Of a stretch of DNA of 64,000 nucleotides, positions 9,878 through 21,669 are shown piece after piece; position 1 is the first letter of the stretch, and every line of letters begins with the position of its first letter. Under the pieces are notes generated by a model, which worked only from the letters and a program-made list of their open reading frames with translations, did not search any database and was not told the DNA's origin. The position numbers and the translations under genes were made by a program. The stretch comes from Emiliania huxleyi CCMP1516 (Eukaryota > Haptophyta > Isochrysidales > Noelaerhabdaceae): assembly GCF_000372725.1 (NCBI RefSeq), contig NW_005201912.1:253711-317710 (forward strand). The letters run 5' to 3'.

Positions 9878-11741
9878 TCACAAAAGTTGTTGCTGCTGAT
9901 TGGTCTGGTGCCCTTTTCGGAGGAGTGTCTGGTGCGCCTCGCTGGCGCCACCACCCGCGTCCGTCCTCGAGCCGTCGCTGTCGTCGTCTGCGCAGTCCTC
10001 TCGCTCGCTGTCCTTGGCGTCGCCGCTGTCGCCGGCCGTGCGCACGCCCCCCTTCGCCGCCGCCGCCGGCCGCACCTCTGGCCGGCGGCTTGCGCGGTAC
10101 CGGAGTCCGATCTGCGCGCCCAGCGCCAGGAAGACGATGCCGATACCGAGCAGCTCCATCGGCACGACCTACCAGGACGGTTCCGAGAAGGTTCCGAGAA
10201 GGTTCAAGAAGCCGATGCCGAGCAGCAGCTCCGTCGGCGCGACCTCGTGGCCGAACTGGACAAAGGAGTTGAAGATGGAGAGCAGCTGGCGCACCTGAGA
10301 ACCAGCCGCCATGGCATCAGTCTGCGGCCTGCCGCCTCTTTGACCCGCCGGAGGGCTGGCCCGCCGTCTGGATGGTTGCGAAGACCAGCGGGCCGTACGT
10401 CTTGATGGTGTGAAAGATGAAGAGCTGACCTGCGGCGGGCCATCGAGGATGAATGGAGAATCGCCACCAGGGGTCTCGACGGTGCGGGGAGGGGAGGCCG
10501 ACGGCTCTCGGCGATCTCGGCGACTCTCGGCTACTCTCGGCGACTCTCGGCGAGTCTCGGCTGGTTGGTGGCCGATGGCGGAGCAGACGGCCATGAGGAA
10601 AATGTGCGGCAGTATGGCGGGGTTCTCGCTGACGAAGCGAGACACGTCCGCGAGCTCCCAAGTGAGGCAGAGGCCGAGGGCGGTGAAGGCGGTCGAGAAG
10701 AGGTTCGTGTACACCATCATCGTGATGGAGCCGACCGAGTACTGCTTGAAGACACGCGACTGGTAGTTTGAGGTGAAGGAGTCGCACACCATGTACGCCG
10801 AGATGAAGCAGACGCCCAGCAGCTCCGTGTCGCGCACGGGTGCCTCGTTGACCTCGTACGTCTTGAAGAGAAAGACGCCTACCCCAATCCCCACCACCCA
10901 TGAATCCTCATGACGACAGTCATGGCCTCGCAAGGCCGGAGGAGAGAGCGCGCCGCTGGTCAGCAGGACGGCGATGGCGTACTCGGCGGCGGGGTAAGTC
11001 TTGCGGGAGACGAAGTAGCCCATCACCATGACCGGCACCATCTTGCACGACTTGGCGAGCACCTACCTTCCGACAGCCTCCCCTCACCTCGGCGCCTCTC
11101 GGCGCCACCTTCCACCGACGAGGTGGCGGGCTGAGGAGAGGAGCAGCCCCCCCTCTGCTGGCGAGAGCAGTGGCCCCAGGTCTAGAGGCGAGCGCCTGCG
11201 TCGGGAAGGAGATGTAGCGCAGCGCCTCGTACTGCGAGACGGACGACAGGATGTTGGAGACCGACGAAAAGGAGAACTGGTACAGCGGCGCGGTGTGGGA
11301 GACGCAGGCGCCCTGCGCGCGCTGGGCCTCGCGGGCGGCGTAGGCGACTAGCAGCGCGAGCGCGCGGTTCGCAAACACGAGGAACTTGGACGAGCGGAAC
11401 AACTCCCCCGTCGCGTACGGCTGCGTCATGATCCGCTCCTGCATGTAGCCCCATAGCACGTAGCTCACGACGATGCCGACGGCGCAAAAGGCGACGTGGA
11501 GCGCCGCCATCACGAAGCTGTCGCCGCTCGGCCGCCCCTTGGCCGACGGCCGCTCGCTCCTCTTCTCCTCCACCGACTTGGCGGGAGGCTCCACGATGAG
11601 TCGGGCGAGCGCCGTCAACACGCCCGGATCGCCGGCCCTGCCCGGCTGCGAGAGGAGCCACTTGGCGAACCCCACAAAGGCGTAGAAGGAGCCGAAGGAG
11701 AGGATGTACGACGCAGTCTCGAGCGGGGCGGAGGCTGGCAT
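9878..11741 (-). CDS. PAPS/nucleotide-sugar transporter, SLC35B (UAA) family
   Basis: A Golgi-type carrier for the sulfate donor PAPS or a nucleotide sugar. Start is the ATG at 11741. Diagnostic segments are YVLWGYMQERIMTQPYATG, FLVFANRALALLVA, SNILSSVSQYEALRYISFPT, VLAKSCKMVPVMVMG, SDSFTSNYQSRVFKQY-type sequence after it, and ATIQTVRQLLSIFNSFVQFG near the end. Introns that restore family sequence are 11195-11063 (GC-AG; joins FPTQ to VLAKSCK), about 10581-10431 (joins SAIG to QLFIFHT), 10364-10295 (GC-AG; joins ATIQT to VRQLL) and 10240-10169 (GT-AG; joins GHE to VVPMELLGIGIV), plus one near 10960-10880. The tail is acidic and glutamine-rich and ends at 9878. It is the best-supported spliced model in the window. 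Choice of PAPS over a sugar rests on the SFPTQVLAKSCK block. Confidence 0.8.
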
Positions 11742-11825
11742 TTCGAGCGAGCGGTTGGATGTGACCGCGGCCGCCGCCCGAGCGGGGCGAGTTCTTTTTT
11801 ACCACGTTGCATTGCGTTTTGCCTG

Positions 11826-11980
11826 TGGCGAGTAGAGACCACGCCTCACTTTTTCACACCGGGGTCCTTTTTGAAAAAGGACCACGCCTCACTTTTTCAC
11901 ACCGGTGCTTTTCGCTGCGCATGCTCGAGCCCCCGGCGAGGGCTTGTGCTGTGAATAGCAGGTGTGGTCTCTACTCGCCA
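11826..11980. mobile_element. MITE-like element, 155 bp
   Basis: Terminal inverted repeats TGGCGAGTAGAGACCAC (11826-11842) and its exact reverse complement (11964-11980), extendable to 21 bp with one mismatch. Inside is a direct repeat of CACGCCTCACTTTTTCACAC (about 11842 and 11883). No coding capacity; no convincing target-site duplication. It lies just upstream of the transporter start. Confidence 0.65.
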
Positions 11981-13131
11981 GGTAGTGCTCTCTACTGCCG
12001 CGGCGCCCCTGTCGGTTCGGAGGCGCCCGGCGGCCGCGCGCTTGGTGCCGACGTCGACCGGCTGCTCTTGCGGCGCCGTGGCGTGCTTCGGTCAGTCACG
12101 TCACGCGCGCTGCGAGGTGTCTTTTGGCATGTGAGCGCTTGGCATAGACGCCAGGAAGCTCGCCTTCCTTGCCTGCGGCCGCGGGCGTGCGGGCGGGCAC
12201 GCCAGGCTCGGCGACGCTCCGCGCGGGTCTTCGAGGTTCGAGCTCGCGGCCCGCGACGAGCCAGCATGGCTCGTCGCTCGACGGGAGCCTGCCCAGCATG
12301 CTCTCGGCACTCTGTACAGCCTCGACAAGCTGTCTGGGAAGGCCGACAGGGCCAGGGCGGGCCGTCTCGGGCGCGATGGCGCGCTGACGATACTAGCATG
12401 ACAACGAGCTCTCGATCGGGTCACCGGCAGCGGGCTTGCGTGGCGCGCTGCTCGACGGCAGGCTGCTCTCCAACCTTTCAACAGTGTCTTTTACCTCGCT
12501 CCTCTCGCTGCAACCGCCTGCGGGGGCCGGCGCCGGCCGCCTCGCTTCGCCAGCGCTGCCTTGCCGCGAGGCCTGCTCCGCCTCCGAGGAGCCCAGAGCC
12601 CGTATATACAACTATAATGCGAGCAAGTGCATCTCTCCTTTGTTTGCACTATGACCTGTCCGCTGTCGCTGCTTCCCCGAGTATCGGATGGGCACCTTCA
12701 CGCTTCAGGCCAATGCACGTAGCACGAGGGGGTCTGTCAGTGGAACTTCACAGCTATGCCTTGCTCCTTTAGGTGCTCTTAGTATGTTCTGACTCATCCG
12801 TCCCTGACTGCCTGAGTACACTCCCTTCCTATTGTCTTGTACTCGGCGTCCTGTGGGTGTGTTCACAGTCTTGTGTGAATTTCGGCGTCCGCCGAAGTTC
12901 AAGGTCCGTCGGTCTCTTTTGACCGCGGCGTTAGAGAGAGTCTTTGCTTGTCATGCCTTTTGCCTTCTCTCTGGCGCTCCCGCTCCTGGCCGGTGATTAC
13001 ACCGACAACAGCCGTGAATTCACGCTAAGGCATCCCGCCTTCCCGCCACGTCTCGTTGCGTTCTGCCAGGTCTCTGCCCGCAGTTGCTGCTGCTCACGCT
13101 CTCGCCGCGCGGGAGCTATCAAACGGCCACG
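11981..13131. other. Intergenic, no confident gene
   Basis: Several open frames overlap on both strands. One minus frame near 12096-12330 contains a protein-like stretch (QLVEAVQSAESMLGRLPS), but without a domain, clear start or supported splice sites. I assign nothing. Confidence 0.4.
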
Positions 13132-15170
13132 ATGGCACCACCTGCTCCAGCGCCCTACCGTCTTTCAAGCAAGTGGCTCCTCCTCCTTTCCGCCTGCGTG
13201 CAGAACGCCTCCTGCACGGGCCTCCTCTTTGGCTTCGCAGCGCTGCGGCCTCTGCTCCTCTCGCTCGACGGAAGCTGCGACGAGTCCGTCTCGCGGGCCT
13301 TTACGCTCGCCGTCACCGTCAACATGCTGGCGCCTCTCCTCCTCGCCGGACCGCTGCTCGACGTGTGCGGCCCGCGGGCCTGCTCCTGCGCCTGCACCGG
13401 CCTCGTCGGCGCCGGGTTCCTCCTGTTTGGCCTCTCGCCCTCCTTGCCTGGCGGCGCGGGCGCAGCCTACGTCCTGCCTTCGATGCTGCTAATCGGCGCC
13501 GGCGGGCCCGGCTGCCAGCTGTGCCTCTTCCACACAGCGAACCTGTTTGCGGCGCGCGGCATGGTTATGAACCTCATCACCGCCTCGATCGGCGCCTCCT
13601 TCGTCACGTTTGAGCTTCTGGCGCGGCTCAGCTCACCGGCGGAAGAGGTCTCGCTGCAGCGCGCCTTCCTCGGCTACTCGCTCCTCCCGCTCGCCTGCAC
13701 CTGCGTCAGCGCAGTCACCATGCCCGACTCGCCCTTTGACGCCAGGGTGGCCGACGGCGGCGCCGGCGCCACGGCGAGGCGGTCGCTTGCGTCTCGAGGC
13801 GGCGGAGGCGGTGGCGCAGAGGACAACGAGGTCGCCTCAACTCCGCCGCCCGAGACGCCGGCTCGGCCTTCTCCTCGGTCCTCCGCTCGTCGGGCTTCCG
13901 CCTCTGTGCGCGCCATCTCCCGCGGCGCCGCGCGAAGCCCGACGCCCCGCTCCTCGGGACTTGCTCCTCCCTGACACGTGCCTAGAGCCCGTCTGCAGGC
14001 GCGGCGCGGCCGATGGTCTTCATCCTGCGCAAGAGGTCCTCTCACAGGCCAGCCCTGCGCTCCGGACAGCTGAGCGAGCCGCTCCTCGGCCCGGCCCGTG
14101 CGGCGTGCGATCTCCGCGCAGAGTTGGACACGGACGGCGACGCGGCCACAGGCGGCGGCAAGGTGGGCAATGGCGGCGCGGGATACGGCGGCAAGGTGGG
14201 CGGCGGCAGCGGCGGCGGTGGCGGCAGCAGAGGGTGTGCGCAAGGCGAGCTGATCGGAGCGTCGCTCCGCAGGCAGCTGCTCTCTGCGCCGTTCGCCGAG
14301 GTTTCTGCGTCGTTCGCGACGAGCGCGCTTTTCTACCAAACTTTCCTCGGCAGCTTGGGCGAGCAGGCGCAGGCGACGATCCGGCAGCGGCAGCCGCTGC
14401 TCAGCGACGAGGAGGCGTCCGCACTCGCCGCCTCGTACGTCTCGACCTTCCTCTCCCTTGCCCCCCTCGGTGCGCTGCTCAACGCACCGCTCGGCTACTG
14501 CATCGACAGACTCGGCTTCGAGCCGATGCTCGCGGTCACATTGCTCGCCGGCGCCGGCCACGCGCTCGCCCTGTACTACGGCGCGTTTGCGGCGGGCGCC
14601 GCGGCGTTCCTGCTGCTCACCGCCGCCTCCTTCTCGTACATGTACGCCTTCCTCGCCTTCACGTTTGGCTTCGAGTACTACGGGCTTCTCGCGGGCATCG
14701 CCCAGTCGGTCGCGAGCGCCGCCACTTTTGCGCTTCAGCCGAGGCTCCACGCCGCTGCCGCCGGCCCGGGCGGTTGGCGCCGCGTCCAGCTCGCGCAAGC
14801 CGCGGCGTTTGCGTGCCTCGCCGTCGGCATCGTCGGCGGCCGGCTCCTCTGCCGCAGGGCGGGCGCGGCCGGCAGCCCGCAGGCCACCAGCCGGCGCAGC
14901 GAGGCGCGGCCGGCGGAACGATCGTACTCGGCCGGCGATTTGCATGCCACGCCGAGCAGCTTGCCGTTCAGACGGAGGCCGGACCTCTTCCCTCACGCCG
15001 ACGACATCTTGGTGATGGACGGCGCCCTCGCGCACTACTCGCACGCCGCGTACCGGCTCGAGGCGTCGATCGAGTCGCCCGGCCGCGACGGGCGGCAGGG
15101 GCAGCAGCTCACGCCGAGTAAGTTTGCGTCGCAGCTCGCTGTGGCCGCGGTGGCGCCGCCTCGCCCATAG
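13132..15170 (+). CDS. MFS transporter, SLC43 (LAT3/LAT4)-like
   Basis: A polytopic membrane carrier; SLC43 members move large neutral amino acids. The N-terminal half shows NASCTGLLFGFAALRPLLLS, LLAGPLLDVCGPR (motif-A-like loop) and GPGCQLCLFHTANLF followed by further hydrophobic helices. A long hydrophilic central loop follows, with at least one intron between about 13800 and 14090 because the first frame closes at 13974 and the second opens by 14013. The C-terminal half has QTFLGSLGEQAQ, PLGYCIDRLGFEPMLAVTLL and SYMYAFLAFTFGFEYYGLLA. The tail after 14900 is cytosolic and Ser/Arg-rich. Start is the ATG at 13132; the frame is open a little further 5'. The intron borders are not resolved, and substrate is inference from family resemblance. 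Confidence 0.7.
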
Positions 15171-16170
15171 TCTCCACTGTAGTGTTGAGTTGTCACTGTC
15201 GCTCTCCGAAGCTCCGATGTTGCACGTTTGTGCCCCCCATTCCGGGGGCCCAATCCGGATCGGGGTGTAAGTAAGAGTGTATTTATGTATGTAAAAGAGG
15301 GAAGCAGTCGAGACACGAGAGAGGACAGTGCGAAGAAATTTGCCCGGATCGGGACCTCTCTGCCCTACGCGCTCAGGCCCTCAGCGCGGTGATGCACGCA
15401 CAGACTCATCCTCTGCGCCTACGCTGCGCTAAAGATCTCGCCGCACACGGACCCACATCCGCGCGTCCAGTGCCAGCCTCCATCGACGGAGAGCGTGTAG
15501 AGTCTGTAATACAAAACAGGTGGAGGCAGCGTGACGTTTTGATCCAGTATACTCTAAACTATCTCTGAGCGCTGCGCTGAGAGCTGTCACCACTTCACAC
15601 TTCTCGCTCGCGACACCGCTTACTCGGAATAGCCTCCAAAACAGCAGGTGTTTGACGGAATCGTAAATTACTTATTGGCCACCAGGCTAGGCGCGAGCCG
15701 GCACATACACCACGATTACACCACGTGTAGAGTATCGGAAACACATCACGTCCAAAACGCCGATGACACAACTCTGTGGCGCGTGAGCTGCCCGCGACGA
15801 ATGTATTGACTAGCTGGGCGACACTCGCCTGCCGACAGATCCAGCTCACGGCGGTGAAGCGCGCCAGCGTGGCCTCTCAGCTCGCTCATGCCGGCCTCGT
15901 TGCCACGGCGAGAAGCGAGTCGCATGACATCCATAATTGACATTGGCGCGAGGCCGGGCAAGGCCTAGTGGAGCTAGTAGTCGCGCCCAATGTGTGCTCA
16001 TCAGAATGCTGCTTGTACTCATGCGGAGGAGCTGCCCATGCGAACAAAACATCACGAGCGAGGAGGTGCGCTCCGCTCGCGGGCAAGGGCAGAGCCCTCG
16101 CCGCGAGCCATCGAGCACTTCGGACTCGCGGCTATGACGAGTCTGTGGCCATGCTTCGACCGCGCGCCAC
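15171..16170. other. Intergenic, no confident gene
   Basis: Somewhat lower GC than the flanks. Short frames occur on both strands with no domain, repeat or start context worth calling. Confidence 0.4.
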
Positions 16171-16456
16171 GATGGATTCGTTCGAGCAAGAGATGCTGAT
16201 CTCCTCTTGGACGAGAGAGTCCGCAAAGAGAGAGCTGCGGCGCGCCAGGGCGCTGTGTCGCGAGGTGCAGACCGAGGCAATGTCGGTCTCCAGAGGCTCG
16301 CCGAAGGTCACAGAGCGAGGCGAGGTAGGCGATAGCAAGTCTGATGTGCCAGACGAGAGCAGGGCAGACGCGGGGACGGGGGAGCAGACGGCAGTGCCAG
16401 ACGAGAGCAGGGCAGACCCGGGGACGGGTGAGCAGACGGCATCGGCCGCCATATAA
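16171..16456 (+). CDS. Small hypothetical protein, about 94 aa
   Basis: ATG at 16171, stop near 16454-16456. The N-terminal half is a charged helix (SWTRESAKRELRRARALCRE). The C-terminal half is a 16-residue repeat, present twice (VPDESRADAGTGEQTA and VPDESRADPGTGEQTA), encoded by a 48-bp tandem duplication at 16344-16441. No family recognised. It may be the end of a longer gene. Confidence 0.3.
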
Positions 16457-16754
16457 CAATCATCGCGATCTGATGTCCAGAGCAAGGCTGGAACACGACC
16501 CGGACACTAAGATTTTTCTTTTTCAGGTATTTGATAAGCATATTAAAACAACGCTGCATGAAGATATCAGCCGCTCCCGATGATTTGCGCTCTGTCTGAG
16601 TCGAGGTGTGTCCGCTCCGCTCCTCTGTGCTCTGAGCTGAGCAACTGCAGGGAGCCCCCCATCGCCCACCCACCCATACCAAACAACTACGCCTTCGGCA
16701 ACACCGAAGAGAAGGCCCGCCGCCTAAACATGGGCTGCAAGGCGCGCGCGGGCA

Positions 16755-16992
16755 GCCCGGCCAACCCTTCTCCCACAAGACCGGCCACGGCTACGTCAAG
16801 GCGCATCGCGGTTTCTACCACGACGCGATCTTTGTCAAGCGCAACAACTTCAACCTGCAGCTCCACGAGACGTTCGGCGGCGGCTTCTCGCCCACCGCCG
16901 TTCTCAAGCTGCGCCGCCTCGCGCGCAAAGTCGCGCGCGGCAGCGTTGACCGCACGGCCTACTCGCCCAAGTACTCGCTCTCTTTTATGCTG
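16755..16992 (+). other. Protein-like fragment, possibly from an old retroelement
   Basis: One frame reads as convincing protein (KTGHGYVKAHRGFYHDAIF, then LHETFGGGFSPTAVLKLRRL) without a start, and stops as the CTGACAGC array begins. The ETFGG...LLRRLA pattern resembles the tail of reverse-transcriptase-bearing ORFs in algal genomes. It appears broken and short. The alternative is a single exon of an unrecognised host gene. Confidence 0.3.
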
Positions 16993-16995
16993 AGC

Positions 16996-17262
16996 CGTGG
17001 TCTGACAGCCTGACAGCAAACCCCGGACAGCGCCTGACAGTGCCCGACAGCCTGACAGCGCTGACAGCACTTTCTCCGACAGTCTGACAGCACGTCTCTG
17101 ACAGCCTGACAGCAGAGCCTGACATCAGAGGCGTCCCGTCGCTGTCAGGCCCTAACGTGACAGCCTGACAGCTGCCCGACAGCCCGACAGCACACAGCGG
17201 CCTGACAGCAGCGCTGACAGCCCGACAGCCCGACCAGCCCGACAGCAGCACAGACCGTACTC
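16996..17262. repeat. CTGACAGC minisatellite, array 1
   Basis: About 25 degenerate copies of CTGACAGC/CCGACAGC with short spacers. The same motif forms a second array at 19452-19748, so the two arrays bracket the 17.3-19.4 kb gene. Confidence 0.9.
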
Positions 17263-17314
17263 AGGCCGTGCAGCCTCTTTCTTGTGTCCCATGAGGGTAT
17301 AGCAAAACTATTAC

Positions 17315-19379
17315 ATGCAAAGACATGTGTATGTGGTCCGCGCCTTCGATTCTGTGGAGTCCGCGCCAACCTCTGTGCACAGTCAGACCGGCTTCTTCAA
17401 GCAGCCGTGCTTGCACTTTCCTCTGGCTGACACCTATGTCCAGGGTGGCGCGTTGCTGGAGGAGCCGGGAGAGAAGGAGGATGATCCAAACGGCACACCC
17501 GATGCTGAGCCGGCCGAGCTGACCGCCATGGGCGCACAGGATGCTGCAGATGCCGAGGCCGTGCTGAACCAGCTGATGCGGACGGGGGCCAACGTGGCGC
17601 CTCCAACCGGCGGCGAGGAGGGCAGCAGCGCAGAGTTTTTTGAGGAGATCCGTAAGCTGCTGGCAGATTTCAACGTCTCCATCCAGGAGGAGTCAAAGGA
17701 TCGCAAGCTCCGCTTCCACGTCAAGCGGCTCATCAAGTCCCATCAGCAGCGAGGCGAGGATGTGGATGAGGAGCTCGACTTCTACATGGATGATGATGAC
17801 GGTGACCACGCCCTTGCCGCCTGTCACACACACACATAAGACGTGCATTCTCATCTCTCCCTCTTCTCCTTCTCTCCGCAGTTGCGGTGCTCTTCACCAT
17901 GGAGGACAGCTCCAAGGTCTTTGACATTGGCAACATCGAGCAGGTGGCCGTCGCCGACGGCACGGTAGACGCGCGCCGCTAGGGTGCCCACAGGACCCAA
18001 AAGAAAATAGCTTTCCGACTCAAAAAGGGACGCACGAGGCAAATCTGATGTTGGCCAGTTCCAATAGGAGCGAGGCCTCTTCCGTTGGGGGACCGAGTAC
18101 ATAGGAAACGAGGGTTCCCCGGTTTGTCACGCGCGAGCGCGAGCGTGACACTGCACTTGGCGCCGAGCGCCCGCGGCTCAGACCTTGTGCAGGCCACCCC
18201 TCGGTGGTCACGCCGGTCCGGACCGATGGCGCTCGGTGTGGAGCAAGCAAGACCCCCCCCCCCCCCCCCATCGGCGCGCGCTCGCCATTCCAACGGCCGC
18301 CAGGAGCACCAAGAGGACTCCTCATGGCTGTGACCAAGTGGGCTTCGACCGGCCTCGGCTGGGGGGGCGGGTTGTCCCGGCTGCGGACGCCTTCTGCAGC
18401 CCCCTGGGCCCGTGACAGCACCCCAAAACTGCCCCTCGGCGGCATACAGCACTGCCAGCCAGCCTCTTCCTCCTCCTCAAGGGCTGTACTATGGCCATAT
18501 TGCGCCGCCTCCTACTGGCAGCCGGGCGGGCGCGCGCCGCGCGCGCCTCGGCGCGCGCACGGCTCGCAAAGTTCGAACGAGTACTGCCGCCCGGCCGCCT
18601 CAAGGCTGCCGGGCGGCAGTACTCGCCTCGCAAGGCGCGCATCGGCTGATCTGGCTGCTGCGCCGGCGGCCGCTGCGCTGGCCGCTGCTGCGCCGGCTGG
18701 CGGGCGGTACGGCCGCCGGCGGCCGCTGCACCCGCGCCTTCCCTCGCGGGCGCCGTCGCGCCGCGCGCGCCCAACTCTTCTGGCACACGGCACGCGCGCG
18801 TCACACAGCCGCGGAGAACAGGCGGTGCAGCGCGCGAAGCGCGCGCGATCTCGTACTTTTAAGGCTGGATCCGGCCATTCCAAGGGTATACCTTTGAGAA
18901 TCCCCAGCGTCCCACCCTCCTAGTCACACTCTCAATTTCTCGACTGGCCAACACGAAGTGCTGCGATCGAGGGCGGCCCATTTCTTTTTTCCTTTCTTTT
19001 TTTGGGCCCTGTGGGCACCCTAGCGCCGCGCCGGCAGCTCGAGCGCAGAGTACCTGCGCCAGCTCTCGATGAGTCAGCGCAGCAACGGGGTCTTCATCAA
19101 CGACCCCAAGGGCCTCTTTATCCTCCGGTGGTACCGTGAGGTGAAGGGTGACGGGACCCCCCAGACGGCCCGCGCTACCAGAACAGAGCGTGCAAGTAGT
19201 ACAAGCTGACGAGCGACAACGATGGGGAGGCCTTCCGCTGGACCAGCAACTACCAGATCATCAGCAAGGTGTACCTGAAGAAGCACTCCCCCCTTCCTCT
19301 CTGCTATTCTCTCAGTGCGGCAGACAAGAAGATGGTGACATCCACCATGAAGAAGATGGTGGGACCGGAGGCAGAGTAG
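17315..19379 (+). CDS. Unknown acidic protein gene, interrupted by a DNA element and possibly decayed
   Basis: Exon A (17315 to about 17800) encodes a charged, partly coiled region: EFFEEIRKLLADFNVSIQEE, then KLRFHVKRLIKSHQQRGEDV and an acidic run DFYMDDDDGD. After an intron, exon B (about 17881-17967) reads LFTMEDSSKVFDIGNIEQVA. A 1-kb inverted-repeat element follows (17982-19020). Exon C (from about 19040) reads EYLRQLSMSQRSNGVFINDP then LFILRWYREVKGDGT. Beyond a C run near 19152 the good frame changes (FRWTSNYQIISKVYLKKHS), so the gene has either an unseen intron or a frameshift. A last exon ends at 19379. No family is recognised; I could not make the splice phases across the element agree, which favours decay. 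Confidence 0.35.
17982..19020. mobile_element. Non-autonomous DNA transposon, 1039 bp, TA target
   Basis: Ends GGGTGCCCACAGGACCCAAA and the reverse complement of GGGTGCCCACAGGGCCCAAA (one mismatch in the first 20 bp), each flanked by TA (17980-17981 and 19021-19022). A TA duplication points to the Tc1/mariner superfamily. There is no transposase-like frame inside. It carries a C run at about 18248-18269 and a strong internal hairpin at 18577-18628. Confidence 0.7.
18577..18628. repeat. Hairpin inside the TA element
   Basis: CGAGTACTGCCGCCCGG and its exact reverse complement CCGGGCGGCAGTACTCG lie about 16 bp apart. The neighbourhood (18520-18800) is a chain of further GC-rich self-complementary pieces. 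Confidence 0.75.
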
Positions 19380-19451
19380 AGACTAGAGTATGTGCAGCAG
19401 AGTCCTGCTGGTCTCCTCTTGATAATGTCATAAGTGTGGCTGGTGTGTGTC

Positions 19452-19748
19452 AGAGCCTGACAGCACCCCGACAGCACCACCTGACAGCACCTGACAGCAA
19501 CAGCCCAACGTCTGACAGCAGCAGCAGCCTGACAGCTCTGACAGCTCCGACAGCGTCTGACAGCAACACCCGACAGCTCCGACAGCACCCGACAGCTACA
19601 GATCCCCTGATGTCAGACACGCACCCGACAGCACCCGACAGCACTGACAGCACCCGACAGCTGGTCTGACAGAGGCACCTGACAGTGCCTGACAGCTGCC
19701 CGACAGCCCGACAGATCACCTGACAGCACCTGACAGCCTGACAGCCAG
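19452..19748. repeat. CTGACAGC minisatellite, array 2
   Basis: About 30 degenerate units of the same octamer as the array at 16996-17262, in the same orientation. Confidence 0.9.
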
Positions 19749-19955
19749 GGCTCAGCTTTTATGTCCCACCATGCAGAGCGCATCTCTCTCTCTGTTGTGC
19801 GAGGCGTGAACCGCGCCATTCGCTCTCACCTGGCAACCCTGTCTGCACGTCTCGCGCGCGCGTGAACAGGGCAGTGTGTGAGTGTGTGTGCGCGCGCTGC
19901 CCTCGTTCACTTAACCCGCCCCAACCCGCCCTTTGGCGCCAAGTGTTCTAGCGCT

Positions 19956-20167
19956 CCCCTAGAGTGCCCAGGACCACCCTAGGGAGTATGAGGGTGTTGT
20001 ATTGGCTGCTTGCGCAAATACAGAGAGATATGGGGGCACATGGAGGCCGCCGTCACCAACGGTTAAACACCCCGGGGAGGCCCCAGAGCTAAGCATCCGA
20101 ACGCCTGACCCTCCCCTTAGTCGCAAGATGTGAGTGCACCCTAGGGCATCCAGTACTACTCTAGGGG
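19956..20167. mobile_element. MITE-like element, 212 bp
   Basis: Ends CCCCTAGAGT and ACTCTAGGGG are inverted. Inner CCCTAGGG also appears near each end. The left end (CTAGAGTGCCCAGGACC) resembles the end of the 17982-19020 element (CTAGGGTGCCCACAGGACC), so the two may be relatives. No clear target duplication. Confidence 0.4.
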
Positions 20168-20318
20168 GCATCAGTGTGTGGAATGTGATGCTGTTGGGTT
20201 CACACAGCAGTAAGGTGGCTCATAGAAGCCACCTGCACCCCGGTCCAAGCGAGCTCCCCGGGAGGCTCTTCACACGACAGCTCTCAACCGGCCCACACAC
20301 GCACACACACACACTCAC

Positions 20319-20641
20319 TCATCCAGAGACTGGAGGGAGCTGGCCATGGCAGTAGCCAACATGGTCCCAGCCTCCCTTGGCCACAGGCCTCCTGCACTTC
20401 TTGCAGAGGTTGACCTTGCACACGACGCAGCCCAACCGTGGCTCCGGGACACGCAGGCCGCTAGGCAGATAGAAGCGTGCGTGCCCCCCCGGCGTCTGCT
20501 GCGACGAGCCCTCCACCTCCTCACAGAGTAGCAGGCAGCCAGCACAGTGGCGACGGCGGTGGCGACAGCGGTGGCGAGGGTGGCGGGGAGGGTGGCGGGG
20601 AGGGTGGCGGGGCGAGAGGCGACAGCGGTGGCGCACCCTCG

Positions 20642-20688
<47 letters not shown>

Positions 20689-21034
20689 ACCTGTGCGCCA
20701 CGGAGAGGGCGGCGGAGGTGAGGGCGTCGGCGGCGGCGGTGGCGGCGGCGGTGGCGACAGCGGTGGCGACAGCGGTGGCGAGGGTGGCGGGGAGGGTGAC
20801 GGGGAGGGTGGCGGGGCGAGAGGCGACAGCGGCGGCGCACCCTCGCCCTCGTCCTCGTCCTCCTCCTCGCCCTCCTCGTCCTCCTCATCTGTGTGCCACG
20901 GAGAGGGCGGCGGAGGTGAGGGCGGCGGCGGCGGCGTCGGTGGCGACGGCGGCGGCGAGGGTGGTGGGGAGGGTAGCGGGGAGGGTGACGGGGAGGGTGG
21001 CGGGGCGAGAGGCGACAGCGGTGGCGCACCCTCG

Positions 21035-21087
<53 letters not shown>

Positions 21088-21229
21088 ACCTGTGTGCCAC
21101 GGAGAGGGCGGCGGAGGTGAGGGCGGCGGCAGCGGTGGCGACGGCGGTGGCGACAGCGGTGGCGAGGGTGGCGGGGAGGGTGGCGGGGAGGGTGGCGGGG
21201 CGAGAGGCGACAGCGGTGGCGCACCCTCG

Positions 21230-21270
<41 letters not shown>

Positions 21271-21631
21271 CTCCTCACCTGTGCGCCACGGAGAGGGCGG
21301 CGGAGGTGAGGGCGTCGGCGGCGGCGGTGGCGGCGGCGGTGGCGACAGCGGTGGCGACAGCGGTGGCGAGGGTGGCGGGGAGGGTGACGGGGAGGGTGGC
21401 GGGTCGAGAGGCGGGGAGGGTGGCGGGGCGGCGAGAGGCGAGAGCGGCGGCGCACCCTCGCCCTCGTCGTCCTCCTCGTCGTCCTCCTCGTCGTCCTCCT
21501 CACCTGTGCGCCACGGAGAGGGCGGCGGAGGTGAGGGCGTCGGCGGCGGCGGTGGCGGCGGCGGTGGCGAAGGTGACGGGGAGGGTGACGGGGAGGGTGG
21601 CGGGGCGAGAGGCGACAGCGGCGGCGCACGT

Positions 21632-21669
<38 letters not shown>

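Noticed and set aside
13674-15044. 456-codon minus-strand frame over the SLC43-like gene
   Set aside because: Antisense shadow: the plus strand encodes clear membrane helices, the minus frame is only Arg/Glu/Ala-rich.
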